Shown here: piece after piece, positions 9,171 to 17,700 of the stretch
Numbering within the stretch: the stretch's first letter is position 1
Layout of the letters: the number at the start of each line of letters is the position of its first letter
Source of the DNA: Verrucomicrobiota bacterium
GTDB taxonomy: Bacteria > Verrucomicrobiota > Verrucomicrobiia > Limisphaerales > JACRJZ01
Direction of reading: 5' to 3'
Assembly: GCA_016219875.1 (NCBI GenBank)
Contig: JACRJZ010000025.1
Location: forward strand, 1-64,000
DNA length: 64,000 nt
Made by a program: the position numbers and the translations under genes
The notes under the pieces: generated by a model
Database searches by the model: none
Told to the model about the DNA's origin: nothing
What the model saw: the letters and a program-made list of their open reading frames with translations, nothing else

Positions 9171-9542
9171 TCAGCCGTTTCTCGCCAGCGCCCGGTCGAT
9201 CGCCTGGACGAGCCGCTCCATGTCGATGATGGGCTTGGTGACGTAATCATCGAAGCCAAGCGCGAGATACTTCTCCCGGTCCCCGCTCATGGCATGGGCG
9301 GTGACGGCGATCACCGGCAACGACCGCAGGCTCGAATCAGCGCGAATTTTCCGAAGGAGTTCCGCGCCGTCCATGTCCGGCAAGGAGATGTCCAGCAGCA
9401 CGGCATCGGGACAGGACTGCTGGAAAGCGACCCAGGCCTCGGCGGCGCTCTCGAACTCAGCCAGTTCATAACGTTCTTCAAGCATGACTCGGACGAGGAG
9501 CCGGTTGTCGGGGTTGTCTTCAACGACGGCGATGCGTTTCAT
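9171..9542 (-). CDS. single-domain response regulator
   Basis: This 123-residue protein is a stand-alone receiver domain. MKRIAVVEDNPDN holds the acidic pair, LLDISLPDMDG the phosphoacceptor Asp, VIAVTAHAM the conserved Thr/Ala region, and DDYVTKPI the Lys. There is no output domain, as in CheY- or DivK-like proteins. The ATG at 9542 is chosen because upstream in-frame codons translate repeat-derived sequence. Its start overlaps by 4 nt the stop of a small reading frame at 9539-9844. It lies downstream of a hybrid kinase on the same strand, so the two probably form a phosphorelay. Confidence 0.88.
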   Translation of the reverse strand: MKRIAVVEDNPDNRLLVRVMLEERYELAEFESAAEAWVAFQQSCPDAVLLDISLPDMDGAELLRKIRADSSLRSLPVIAVTAHAMSGDREKYLALGFDDYVTKPIIDMERLVQAIDRALARNG

Positions 9543-9844
9543 TCTGTCGGCGGTTCTGGTTCGTGCTCGGACCGGACCTGGACCCTCTCGAAAGCCCGCT
9601 CCCATTCCCGGCGGAGCGGCGGAATCTCGCCCGTCTTCGGCTTTTTGGCGAGTCGTTCGATGCACGCGACGGGGTCGCCGGCCCGTATGTGTTTAGAGTA
9701 GCGCAGGCTTTCCAGCCTGCCGTATCGCCGGTTTTCCAACCGGCGAGCGTTGGAAGAGGCAAGCCATCTGGAAGTTTCACGGCCCTGCCGACTGCAAGTC
9801 GGCGCTACGGCAGGCTGGAAAGCCTGCGCTACGACGCGAAACAC
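9539..9844 (-). CDS. small hypothetical ORF whose N-terminal half is repeat element B
   Basis: This 101-residue frame has an N-terminal part encoded by palindrome B1 (AQAFQPAVAPTCSRQGRE, RRYGRLESLRY) and a non-repeat C-terminal part (residues about 50-101, GDPVACIERLAKKPKTGEIP...). The C-terminal half may be the remnant of a real small gene in the kinase operon. Its stop overlaps the response-regulator start (ATGA), consistent with coupling. It may equally be non-coding, with the palindrome simply having replaced the start. Confidence 0.3.
   Translation of the reverse strand: MFRVVAQAFQPAVAPTCSRQGRETSRWLASSNARRLENRRYGRLESLRYSKHIRAGDPVACIERLAKKPKTGEIPPLRREWERAFERVQVRSEHEPEPPTE
9698..9832. repeat. 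palindromic repeat family B, copy 1 (cloverleaf-like)
   Basis: Perfect 25-bp outer arms beginning GTAGCGCAGGCTTTCC (9698-9722 with 9808-9832) enclose two inner hairpins, CGCCGGTTTTCCAACCGGCG and CCGACTGCAAGTCGG. The result is a three-stem structure about 135 bp long, just downstream of the hybrid kinase. Confidence 0.9.
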
Positions 9845-9860
9845 AGACAGGTCGCCAGGG

Positions 9861-12800
9861 CTATCCCTCTTGGTTCGCCCGCCTGCTTCGGCGTTCGGAT
9901 TCAGCCGTGATCCGGGCAGGCGTTTCGCCCAGGAGCCGTTTCAACAAGCGCGGCAAGTCTTCGCCCCAAGCATTCTCTTTGCGGAGGACGGCTTGCGCGT
10001 CGCTCTGCAGCCGGCGGGTTTCAGCGGCGGTCAATTCCTTGGCCGTCACGACGCAGACGGGGACGTGTTGGAAGCGCGGGTCTTGGCGCAGCGCGCTCAG
10101 GAAAGTCAGTCCGTCCATGTGCGGCATCATGAGGTCCAGGAAGATGAGGTCCGGCGCAAACTTCTCCAGCGTGAGGAGCGCGTCCTGGCCGTTGTCGGCG
10201 GCCGCGATTTCCACGGCTTCGCCGGCCAGGTGGCTGACCATGAGGCGGCGGTGGTCGCTGTTGTCGTCCACCACGAGCACCTTGGGTTTCGGGAACAACC
10301 GCAGCACGCGCAGCAATTCTTCGCGCAGCACGGGCTTCTGCAAGACGGCGCAAGTATCGCAGAGAGTGCCGCGGGCCTCATCGCCCACCACGCTGGCCAC
10401 GACCACGGGGATGCGAGCCAGGGCAGGATCCGTCTTGAGGTGGCGCAACACCGCCCAGCCGTCCATCTGCGGCATGAGGAGATCGAGTGCGATCAGGTCC
10501 GGCCGCAGCTCGCGCGCCAGCCGCAAGCCGGTTTCCCCCGTCTCCGCCACCACCACGTGCCAGCCGCATTCCTCGACCAGCCGGCTGAGCAAGATGCGCG
10601 AGTCGGCTTCGTCGTCGATGACCAGCACGAGTTTCTTCCTCGCCGGAAATTCCGTTTCCAACATCGGGGCCGGCGACGTTGACGCAGCCAAAGCTCCGCC
10701 CTCAAGAGCGGACGACCCGGCTTCCGGCAGCGGGGCCGGGAAAATGACGCTGAAGGTCGATCCTTTGCCCGGCTCGCTGTGGACTTCGAGGCGATAGCCC
10801 ATGAGGTCGCAGAGCGACTTGGAAATCGTCAGACCCAGTCCGGTGCCGCCGTACTTGCGCGTGGTGCTGGTGTCGCCTTGGCGGAAGGCCTCGAAGATCA
10901 GGCCAAGCCGGTCGGGCCGGACGCCGATGCCGGTGTCGGCGACCTCGATCCGCAACGGATGATGCGTGGCGGCGTCGGCCTGGACGCGCACGGTGACGGC
11001 GCCCTTCTCGGTGAACTTGATGGCGTTGCCGATGAGGTTGATCAGGACCTGCTTGAGCCGGCGCTCGTCGGCGAGCAGCGGTCGCAGGACGGACGGCAGT
11101 TCGGACTTCAGGGCGATGGGCCGGTCGCGCACCTGGGCCTCGAACTGGCTCAAGGTGTCGAGCACCAGCCGCTCCAGCGCCACAGGAGCGCGATCGAGGT
11201 CGATGCGGCGCGCTTCGATCTTGGAGAGGTCGAGCACTTGGTTGATGAGGTCGAGCAGGTGTTTGCCGTTGACGACGATCCGCTCCAGGAAAAGCAGGTC
11301 TTCGTGGCGAAGGTTGCCTCCTTTGTTCCGAAGCAAGATGCTGGCAAAGCCGATGACCGAGTTCAGCGGCGTGCGCAACTCGTGGCTCATGTTCGCGAGG
11401 AACTCGCTCTTGGCCCGGTTGGCCGCCTCCGCGGCTTCCTTGGCCCGGTTGATTTCGGACTCCGCGCGTTTGCGTTCGGTGATGTCGGTGGAAATGCCGC
11501 AGACGGCGTGGGGTTGGCCGCTGGAGTCGGTGAGCGGGAATTTGACCGAGAGGTAAGTGTGCGGCCCGTCGTCATGCGGGGCGGTTTCCTCCAATTGCAC
11601 GGGGCCAGCGGCCTCCAGCACGCGCCGGTCGTTGGCGCGAAAGACGTCGGCCAGCTCCCTGGGGAAGATGTCGTAATCCGTCTTGCCGACGATCTCTTCG
11701 CGCTTCACGTGGAAGAGCTGCTCGAAGCGGTGGTTGATGAGCAGGTAACGGCCCTCGAGGTCTTTCAGATAGACCACCGCCGTGGTGTTGTCGAGCATGG
11801 CCTGGAGTTGCATTTCGCTCGCTCGCAGGGCCTCTTCGGCACGGCGGCGCTGCGTGATGTCGCGGCCAACTCCCACCAAGCCGATGATGCGGCCCTCCCG
11901 GTCGCGCAACGGCGCTTTGGTGCTGGAGAACCAGCGCTGGGTGCCGTCGTGGTCGATGACCAGCTCTTCGCGGTTGAGCAAGGGCCGGCCGGTGCGGCTG
12001 ACCTCCACTTCGTCCGCCCGGTAGCGCGCGGCCAGGTCGTGGCGGAAGAACTCGAAATCAGTCTTGCCCAGCAAGTCGTGAGCGTCCTTGCCGCCCATGA
12101 GGCGGGTGACGCTGGCGTTGGCCAGCAGGAACCGGCTTTCGGTGTCCTTCACATAGACCAAGTCGGGTAGAGTGTCGATCAGGCTGCGCAAGAGGTTCCG
12201 CTCTTCGGCCAACTGGCGGTGCAGGCGGCGATTGCGTTCTGTGGTCCAGCCCAGCAAGACCACGACGCCACCGGCCACCAACGCCAGGATGCCGGCGCCC
12301 GTGGCCAATTGCAGGCGCAGACGGCGCAAGGGGGCGGCGGCGTCTTCCAACGGTTGCTGGGCCACGAGGGCCCAATGTTGGTTCCCGATCGGCACCGGCA
12401 CGAAGTTCGCGATCATCAGACGTTGGCTGACCGGGTCGAGGTAGTTGGTCCGGCTGGCCCGGCCGGCCAGCGCCGCTTGCACCAGGGGCAGGGCGCTGTA
12501 CTCGCGGTACTTCTGCTCCTGCAATGGCAGCCACGGATGCGCCACCACAGTCAGCGAGTGATCGATGACGAAGACATAACCGTGCTCGCCCACCCGGAGG
12601 TCCTTGAGCCAGCCGGCGATGGCATCAAGGCGGTACTGATGCGAGAGAATGCCGATGACCCGCCCGTCGCGGCGGATGGGCGCGCTGATGGCCACCACCA
12701 ACGGCTGCGGGGCCGCTTGCCGCTGGAAGACCTCCGACACGTGCGGCTTCCAGCCGTTGGTCACGCCGCGATACCAATCGCGATGGACGAAGCTTCGTCC

Positions 12801-13217
12801 CAGCGACTCGGGGGCGCGCGGATAATCGCTCCAGACCACGCCCTCGGGGCTGGCCACGAGGGCGCGGTCGATCCCTGGATAAGAACTGACCGGCACGCGC
12901 AGACGGGTGCGCACGGCTTCTTCGTCGTGCCGCTCGACGGCGTCGATCAGTTCCGGCATGGCGGCGGTCGCGACGGCGAGATCGGTGCGGCGTTCCAGTT
13001 CGCGGCCCATCAACTCCGCCGCCAGCGTGGCCACCGAGAGATTGTTGATTTGGACGAGCGTGCGGATGGACTCCGACCCCACGCGAAACGAATACAGGCT
13101 CAGCACGCCGATGGGCAGGACGGCCAGCAGCGCCAGGAGGGCCCATCCGGCGACGCTCCAGAAGATCGCTTTGGGCCTGGCCACACTGGCGGCGAAGGCG
13201 TGTTCGAGATCTTTCAT
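9861..13217 (-). CDS. hybrid sensor histidine kinase (Cache, 2 PAS, HisKA, HATPase, 2 receivers)
   Basis: The 1118-residue protein starts at MKDLEHAF. A first membrane helix (about 18-42, AIFWSVAGWALLALLAVLPI) is followed by a periplasmic Cache sensor domain (about 45-320) and a second helix (GAGILALVAGGVVVLLG). Two PAS domains follow (DTLPDLVYVKDTESRFLLAN and DNTTAVVYLKDLEGRYLLIN). The HisKA H-box is FLANMSHELRTPLNSVIGFA. The ATPase has NLIGNAIKF, VADTGIGV and GGTGLGL. Two receiver domains at the C-terminus have phosphoacceptor sites LIALDLLMPQMDG and LIFLDLMMPHMDG. All catalytic motifs look intact. The signal sensed is not predictable. A response regulator downstream is the likely relay partner. 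Confidence 0.93.
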   Translation of the reverse strand: MKDLEHAFAASVARPKAIFWSVAGWALLALLAVLPIGVLSLYSFRVGSESIRTLVQINNLSVATLAAELMGRELERRTDLAVATAAMPELIDAVERHDEEAVRTRLRVPVSSYPGIDRALVASPEGVVWSDYPRAPESLGRSFVHRDWYRGVTNGWKPHVSEVFQRQAAPQPLVVAISAPIRRDGRVIGILSHQYRLDAIAGWLKDLRVGEHGYVFVIDHSLTVVAHPWLPLQEQKYREYSALPLVQAALAGRASRTNYLDPVSQRLMIANFVPVPIGNQHWALVAQQPLEDAAAPLRRLRLQLATGAGILALVAGGVVVLLGWTTERNRRLHRQLAEERNLLRSLIDTLPDLVYVKDTESRFLLANASVTRLMGGKDAHDLLGKTDFEFFRHDLAARYRADEVEVSRTGRPLLNREELVIDHDGTQRWFSSTKAPLRDREGRIIGLVGVGRDITQRRRAEEALRASEMQLQAMLDNTTAVVYLKDLEGRYLLINHRFEQLFHVKREEIVGKTDYDIFPRELADVFRANDRRVLEAAGPVQLEETAPHDDGPHTYLSVKFPLTDSSGQPHAVCGISTDITERKRAESEINRAKEAAEAANRAKSEFLANMSHELRTPLNSVIGFASILLRNKGGNLRHEDLLFLERIVVNGKHLLDLINQVLDLSKIEARRIDLDRAPVALERLVLDTLSQFEAQVRDRPIALKSELPSVLRPLLADERRLKQVLINLIGNAIKFTEKGAVTVRVQADAATHHPLRIEVADTGIGVRPDRLGLIFEAFRQGDTSTTRKYGGTGLGLTISKSLCDLMGYRLEVHSEPGKGSTFSVIFPAPLPEAGSSALEGGALAASTSPAPMLETEFPARKKLVLVIDDEADSRILLSRLVEECGWHVVVAETGETGLRLARELRPDLIALDLLMPQMDGWAVLRHLKTDPALARIPVVVASVVGDEARGTLCDTCAVLQKPVLREELLRVLRLFPKPKVLVVDDNSDHRRLMVSHLAGEAVEIAAADNGQDALLTLEKFAPDLIFLDLMMPHMDGLTFLSALRQDPRFQHVPVCVVTAKELTAAETRRLQSDAQAVLRKENAWGEDLPRLLKRLLGETPARITAESERRSRRANQEG

Positions 13218-13409
13218 GGGACGGGGGCGGCGGACGGAAGCTGCGGAGTCGGCCCGGAGTTGTGCCGGCTGGCTGGCGCCGGGAGAACGGCGATTCCGGT
13301 AGGGGGCTGATTCACCGACTGCACTGTAACCACTTCCCCGCTCATGGCGGCAACGTAGTGCCGCCCGCCCGGACTGCAAGACGGAAATCGCCGGCTCACG
13401 ACGTTGACC

Positions 13410-13527
13410 AGGGCTGATTCAAGAAACACGCCGACAGGAGCGCGGGCAGCCTGCCCGCGCATTCCATCAAGAATGGGAGCGAGAAACACGCGGGCAGGCT
13501 GCCCGCGCTCCTTCTTGAATCAGCCCT
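13410..13527. repeat. palindromic repeat family E
   Basis: A perfect 16-bp outer inverted repeat (AGGGCTGATTCAAGAA at 13410-13425, complement 13512-13527) encloses GCGCGGGCAGCCTGCCCGCGC and its inverted counterpart. It fills most of the 358-bp space between the divergent kinase and Fe-S carrier genes; I see nothing else definite there. Confidence 0.85.
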
Positions 13528-13575
13528 GCGGCGTTGACGCCCCGGCGGACGGGCGATACGTTCGGCCCGCGAATT

Positions 13576-13962
13576 ATGATTGCAGGCACCACCAGTCAAC
13601 CCCCCGCCGTCCCGGCCTTCCGGGTCGGCGACGAGCGGCTCATCAAAGTCACGCCCAGCGCGGCGGAGAAGGTGAAATCCCTTCTCACCAAGCAGGGCCG
13701 CGCCCAGGGCGTGCTGCGCGTGGCGGTGATTGGCGGCGGCTGCTCCGGGCTGCAATACAAGATGGACCTCCAAGACGCGCCCGCGAACCGCGACATCCTC
13801 GTGGAGTCGGCGGGCATCAAGGTGGTCGTCGATCCCAAGAGCGCGCTCTACGTGACGGGCAGCGAACTGGACTTCATCGACGCGCTCCAAGGCGGCGGCT
13901 TCAAGGTCACGAATCCGAACGCCGCGACGACGTGCTCGTGCGGGGAAAGTTTCAGCGCGTAG
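13576..13962 (+). CDS. A-type iron-sulfur cluster carrier (IscA/ErpA family)
   Basis: The 128-residue product has the HesB/IscA fold signature: IKVTPSAAEKVKSLLTKQG at the start, GGGCSGLQYKM with the first conserved Cys, and the C-terminal TCSCGESF with the other two. These three cysteines bind the Fe-S cluster or iron in A-type carriers, which pass clusters to apoproteins in the cytoplasm. The ATG at 13576 (MIAGTTSQ) is preferred over an upstream in-frame start at 13534 that would lie close to palindrome E. Next gene on the same strand is an HscB-like co-chaperone, which supports a role in Fe-S assembly. IscA versus ErpA cannot be decided here. Confidence 0.9.
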   Translation: MIAGTTSQPPAVPAFRVGDERLIKVTPSAAEKVKSLLTKQGRAQGVLRVAVIGGGCSGLQYKMDLQDAPANRDILVESAGIKVVVDPKSALYVTGSELDFIDALQGGGFKVTNPNAATTCSCGESFSA

Positions 13963-13965
13963 GGG

Positions 13966-14002
13966 AATTCAAAGTTCAAAGTTCAAGGTTCAATGTTCAA
14001 AG
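13966..14002 (+). repeat. 7-bp tandem repeat (TTCAAAG type)
   Basis: About five units of TTCAAAG and variants (TTCAAGG, TTCAATG) follow directly after the Fe-S carrier stop codon. Confidence 0.85.
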
Positions 14003-14078
14003 TCGTTCGCGGCAGGGTAGGCGTCGCGCTTCGTGCGGAGCAAGGACCGGCTTTCTCCACAACAGGCTTCGAGTTTGC

Positions 14079-14699
14079 ATGACCGACTACTTCGCCCTGC
14101 TGAACGAGCCGCGCCGGCCCTGGCTGGAGGCCGAGGAGTTGAAGCAGCGTTTCCGCCAGCTTTCCACCGCCGTCCATCCAGACCGGTTCCACACCGCGCC
14201 AGATGCCGACCGGGCCGCCGCCGGCCAACGCTACGCGGACCTCAACACGGCCTACCAATGCCTGCTGGAGCCGCGCGAGCGGCTGCGGCACTTGCTCGAA
14301 CTCGAACTCGGCGCGAAGCCGAAAGACGTGCAGCGCATCCCGCCCGGCACGATGGACCTCTTCGTCGAGGTGGGGCAATCGTGCCGCGACGCCGACGCGT
14401 TCCTGGCCGAGCGCGCCAAGGTCACTTCGCCCATGCTCAAGGTCCAGATGTTCCAGCGCGGGATGGAGTGGACGGACAAGCTGAACGGGATTCAACGGAA
14501 CGTGAACGCCATGCGCGACGGCCTCTCCCGCGAACTTCAGGAGTTGAATGCGGCTTGGGATGCTGCTCCGGCTATTGGCTCTGCGAACCGCGCTCCCGCG
14601 CTGCCGCTGGAGCGGCTGGAACAGATTTACCGCGTCCTCAGCTACGTCACTCGGTGGACGGAGCAGCTTCAGGAGCGGGTGGTGCAATTAGCAATGTAG
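14079..14699 (+). CDS. hscB: HscB-like Fe-S co-chaperone (J domain)
   Basis: The 206-residue product begins MTDYFALLNEPRRPWL, the typical HscB start. A J domain follows with the HPD motif (AVHPDRFH) that stimulates the Hsp70 ATPase. The C-terminal part is an HscB-type oligomerisation/IscU-binding helical bundle, and LEPRERLRHLLEL matches the family linker. HscB delivers the IscU scaffold to HscA during Fe-S cluster transfer. No hscA or iscU is in the window, but the A-type carrier lies immediately upstream. The length fits the family (about 170-210 residues). Confidence 0.85.
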   Translation: MTDYFALLNEPRRPWLEAEELKQRFRQLSTAVHPDRFHTAPDADRAAAGQRYADLNTAYQCLLEPRERLRHLLELELGAKPKDVQRIPPGTMDLFVEVGQSCRDADAFLAERAKVTSPMLKVQMFQRGMEWTDKLNGIQRNVNAMRDGLSRELQELNAAWDAAPAIGSANRAPALPLERLEQIYRVLSYVTRWTEQLQERVVQLAM

Positions 14700-14728
14700 C
14701 GAGCGCGGGCCGCCGCCGGCACGCTCGC
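14699..14728. terminator. possible short hairpin between convergent genes
   Basis: A 7-bp stem (GCGAGCG at 14699-14705 with CGCTCGC at 14722-14728) spans the end of hscB, opposite the stop of the giant C25 gene. It is weak and has no T tract. Confidence 0.3.
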
Positions 14729-14776
14729 GCCTCGCTCGCCAAGATTGTCACGAAGCCTTCGGCACGCCGCCGCGGC

Positions 14777-17700
14777 TCACGGCAGCCACAAGCGGAAGAA
14801 CCGCTGCGGCGCGTTGCTGACCGGCTGGGTGAAGATAATGACGCTGCCGTCGCCGACCAAGGTGGTTAAGGGGTTCCAGGTGGTGGGATTCCCCAACTCA
14901 TCGGCGTACTGGACGATGCAGTTCTGCCCCAGCACGGACGGCCAGGAGAAGATCACGTGGTTGGTCTGGAAGATCGGGGAGAGATGCACACTGGGAGCGC
15001 AGCAGCGCAGTTCACCGGTTTCAAGGGTCAATCTCCAACCGGACGCCAGGGAACCAGTATCCGCGCCGGCATCGTCCTGAATGAACAGCTTCCAGTCGCC
15101 GTTCGGATTGGTGCCGGTGAAGACACTGAGGTTGGCTCCGTGCGGCAGGGCCGGCGCCGGAACCGGAAAGGCATCCCCCAGGCCGATGTCGCTCGGCCGA
15201 TACGTGCCGGCGACGGTCGGGCCGGCGTCCGCCAAGGCGAACGCCGCGGCGTCATCGAAGACGAGGTTCACATTGGTCAGGTCTGCCCCTCCGCCCACGT
15301 CCGACATGAGCACGGCCGACAGACCCGTCGGTCCCACCAGGAGCACGTCCAGGTCGTCGGGGAACGTGTGCGAGAGGCCGCGCAGTTCGACCGTCACTTT
15401 CGTCACGGGCCGGGTGAAACCGGCGACCGGGATCGTGGACGGATAGGGCGCTGCCGCCGCGTTGTCCACGATGGTGATGGCGGCTGGATTGGCAAACGTG
15501 GCACTGCCGCTCGGCACCGCCACGCCCAGTCGAATGGGGAAGGTGGCTGTGCCGAGGCCGCCACTCCCGTCAGAGAGTTGCAGGGTCGCGTAGGCCAACC
15601 CGCCGCAAGCGCCGTCCGCCGTGAAGCTGAAGTTGCGGCTGACCGTAGCGCCTGGTTGCAGCGCGCCGAACGTCTGCGCGCCGGACGGCAGCACGACGCC
15701 GGCATTGGCCTGCAGCGTGGCCACCAGATTGGTGGACGGCGACGTGCCGTCGTTGCGCAGCGCCAAGCTGACGGTGACCCGCTCCCCGGGGTCAACCACG
15801 CCGTTGAAAGGCGCACAACTTTCCGCGACCACGATCGAGCCGGCGGGATTGATGATGGTGCGGCGGAGGGTGCCCGTGATGGAGATGTCATCCACCGCGA
15901 GGCCGTCGGTAGCGACGCCGTAGTTGTCATACTGGTTGAACCGGATGAAGAACGGCGTGGTATAGGCCAGGCCGTAGGTGGCCATCACGTTGTCCAGGTT
16001 GACGGCGAATTCCTGGTTCGTCGCGGCCAGCGTCCGCAGGCTTTGAACTTCGTACCACCAGATGCCGTCCATGCTGACGGCCACGCCGTCGAAGTCCGTG
16101 CCGAACTGGAAAGGAGTCGGCGGCGGGCCGTGGGGTTCCTCGCCAAATTCCCTGGCCCAGAAGCGAAGGGTGAGGTTCGTGTAGCCGGTCAGGTCCATGG
16201 CCAGGGTGACTTCGTTGCGGGCGTAGGCACCGTCCGTGGCGCTGTCCAGCAAGAGGTGGTAGGCGCCGCCGTGCGCGCCCTGGTTCGTGCTGATGAGCGC
16301 GCGGGACGGTCCGGTGCCGCTGACCGTCCAGAACGGACGGAAGCCCGCCGTCTCCCACGTCTCCGTGAACGGCAGCGTGGCGAGGAACGGATCGTCGTTC
16401 TGAATGGTGCCGGTGCCCTCGGCATCCCACAGGGCCGCCTGGGTCGGAGTGGAGAGAACGACGCGGAACGTCTCGCTGTTTTCGCCCAGCGTGTCGCCGC
16501 GGACGCGGACGACGACTTGGCCGTAGGTGACGCCGGGCGCAAACGTGAGCACGCCATTGGTGGCGTAGTAGTCGCTGGCCGAGGAGGCCGAGATGTTGGC
16601 CGTGGCAAAGTTGACTGTGACCGGCAGGGTGCTGGCACGGCTCAGCGAGACATCAAAGACGAAGTTGACCGTGCCGGCGTCGCCTTCGAGGCCGGTGGCA
16701 TCGGTGATGGTGACGTAGGGCTTCGGATCGGCGGCCCAGGAGAGGATGTTGCCGAAGAGATTGGAGGCTTCCGTGACGGGGCCGTGATACTTGGAAGCCG
16801 TCATGCCGCCAAACAACACGCTGCCGCTGCCGTAGGTCCGTTCCGCCAAGGCGGTGACGCCGCTGAGGACGTTGGTGATCAACTTGGTGAAGTTCCCGGT
16901 CAGCGACCCGTGGGCAAAAGCGCCGCCCGTCCAAGTCGTGCCGGCGGGCGTGAAGGGACCGTTGACGATCGGATGAGTCACGGTGGCAACGGCGCCCGTG
17001 TGGGTGTAGGAACTGGGCGAGTCATACACCAGGTTTACTCCCCAACCAAAGAACATGCCGTCGCCCTCGGTGGGCGCCGCGTTGAGGTAAAGGTGGCCGC
17101 CGCTCGCGACCCAGTCGTAGATGGCGCTTTGGTTGGCGGTCAGGAAAGTCTCCATCTCCTGGGCGTTGTTCGCGCTGCCTTCCATGTAGATGAAACGGGT
17201 GACGGGAGAAAAGAGTTGGGCTGGATCCGCCGCTTCGAAGAAAGCGAGTTGCCAGTTGGTCCCGAACACCCGGCTCATGGTGTTGGTATAGCCGGTTGCG
17301 CCCCACGGATCGCCCACTGATGAGTGAAGGTACACGTTGGCCGGCACGTCGTTGTCCATGATCGTACACAAACCGGATGAGTCCTGGAGGATCGCATTGG
17401 TCACTCCGCTCAGGAGCAGGCGGAAGTCCTCGAAGCCCTCGCGCACCGTGTCGCCGCGGATCGGCACCGACACCTGCATGGACGCGACGCCGGAGGTGAA
17501 GATCAGGCTTCCGCTGGTGACGGTGTAGTCCAAGTTGGCGGTGGCGGTGTTGGCGCTGGTGTTGTAATTGACTCTCACCGACGACGGGTGCGGCCGGTTC
17601 AAGGACACGGTGAAGACCGCGTTGGTCGTGCCGGTGTCACCTTCCACGACGGAGATGTCATCGACCGACACGTACGGTCGGGGATTGGCCGCCCAGGAGA

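Noticed and set aside
13396..13890. Minus-strand frame covering the Fe-S carrier
   Set aside because: The plus frame has the three diagnostic cysteines of A-type carriers; the minus frame has no family match and runs through palindrome E.
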